This document shows positions 63,511 through 64,000 of a DNA stretch of 64,000 nt, one piece after another; the stretch's first letter is position 1, and each line of letters starts with the position of its first letter. A program made the translations under genes and the position numbers. The stretch is taken from positions 2,865,980 to 2,929,979 of the forward strand of contig NZ_MDTQ01000001.1 in assembly GCF_001709345.1 (NCBI RefSeq), written 5' to 3'. A model generated the notes under the pieces. That model had not been told where the DNA came from. It did no database searches and saw only the letters and a list, made by a program, of their open reading frames with translations. The stretch comes from Terasakiispira papahanaumokuakeensis. GTDB lineage: Bacteria > Pseudomonadota > Gammaproteobacteria > Pseudomonadales > Halomonadaceae.

Positions 63511-63992
63511 GCTTGATGCTCCCCATCCGTCTCTAGGCGTGTCAGCAAATTCACCATTTCAAGTGCCGCCATCGCTGCTTCAGCACCCTTATTCCCCATT
63601 TTGGTGCCAGAGCGCTCAATTGCTTGCTCAATGCTTTCTACGGTCAAAACACCATTGGCAATAGGCAAATCATGGCTCAACATTAAGTTTTTCAGCGCAC
63701 TGTTACACTCACCAGCAACGAACTCGAAGTGTGGTGTCCCTCCACGAATCACAGCGCCCAGCACAATGACCGCATCAACCTGACGGGTTTTCAATACACG
63801 TTGTACTGCCAAAGGCAGCTCCCAGGCTCCCGGAGCATGCACAACCTCAATCTGCTGAGGTTTAACACCGTGAGCTTTTAGTGTACCCACAGCACCAGAG
63901 ACCAGGCTATCGACCACAAAGCTGTTAAAGCGGCCTGCGACAATCGCAAAACGCGCGTTGGGGGCCGTCAAATCCCCTTCAATGACGGTCAT
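63507..63992 (-). CDS. ribH: 6,7-dimethyl-8-ribityllumazine synthase
   Basis: Penultimate step of riboflavin synthesis. 161 residues. [60 protein letters not shown] (with the catalytic histidine) and [15 protein letters not shown] are signatures. The start ATG is 8 bp from the window edge, so its ribosome site and any upstream riboflavin gene are only partly visible. Confidence 0.95.
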   Translation of the reverse strand: MTVIEGDLTAPNARFAIVAGRFNSFVVDSLVSGAVGTLKAHGVKPQQIEVVHAPGAWELPLAVQRVLKTRQVDAVIVLGAVIRGGTPHFEFVAGECNSALKNLMLSHDLPIANGVLTVESIEQAIERSGTKMGNKGAEAAMAALEMVNLLTRLETDGEHQA

Positions 63993-64000
63993 ATCTTGCA

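Overview
The window is a dense, mostly housekeeping stretch of a gammaproteobacterial chromosome. The gene order map-rpsB-tsf-pyrH-frr-uppS-cdsA-dxr-rseP-bamA-skp-lpxD-fabZ-lpxA-lpxB-rnhB-dnaE-accA-tilS, then pyrG-kdsA-eno-ftsB-ispD-ispF-truD-surE-pcm and rpoS, is the Pseudomonas/Oceanospirillales arrangement. Family members also point that way: a Pseudomonas-type long DapD, dapC beside glnD, a short LOV protein, a PA3496-like small acidic protein and CsrB/RsmZ-type RNAs just after rpoS. I place it near Oceanospirillales/Halomonadaceae-like bacteria by inference only; genus is not resolved. No IS element, prophage, CRISPR array, tRNA or rRNA is visible.

Layout. 1-2.8 kb: end of gltB and complete gltD (ammonia assimilation). 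2.9-10.5 kb: two unknown small genes, then a leftward block map-glnD-dapC-yffB-dapD (nitrogen sensing and lysine/peptidoglycan precursor synthesis). 10.6-32.3 kb: rightward translation, isoprenoid/phospholipid, outer-membrane assembly and lipid A genes, DNA polymerase III alpha, accA and tilS. 32.3-34.8 kb: an accessory island with a leftward DUF2959 lipoprotein gene, then a putative Fur box, a TPR-like gene, nickel superoxide dismutase (sodN) and its maturation protease (sodX). 35-45.8 kb: pyrG, kdsA, eno, ftsB, ispD, ispF, truD, surE, pcm, a DUF368/PopT lipid-carrier transporter and rpoS; nlpD, usually next to rpoS, is absent. 45.9-47.2 kb: 1.35 kb without genes carrying two separate CsrB/RsmZ-like regulatory RNAs. 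47.2-61.2 kb: mixed genes including dapE, a membrane-anchored cold-shock-domain protein, slyX, bolA, a YbbA/YbbP ABC system divergent from tesA, ppk2, an EamA transporter, a ZntB/CorA-type transporter, a HugZ-like flavoprotein, nsrR and a short LOV photoreceptor. 61.5-64 kb: leftward ribH-nusB-thiL-pgpA.

The most interesting signals are non-coding. (1) Two CsrB/RsmZ-like RNAs downstream of rpoS, each with about a dozen GGA motifs, many in hairpin loops, and near-identical GC-rich terminators; upstream of the first is a near-palindrome resembling a GacA/UvrY site. (2) At least nine gene-free gaps contain short imperfect tandem repeats in almost exactly three copies (10-20 bp units, each array with its own sequence), and the 3' end of dxr has one in frame; I know of no named element that explains this. 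(3) A Ni-SOD operon behind a good Fur-box match. (4) tesA and ybbA have start codons that physically overlap on opposite strands. All positions were read by eye; no search or folding program was run.
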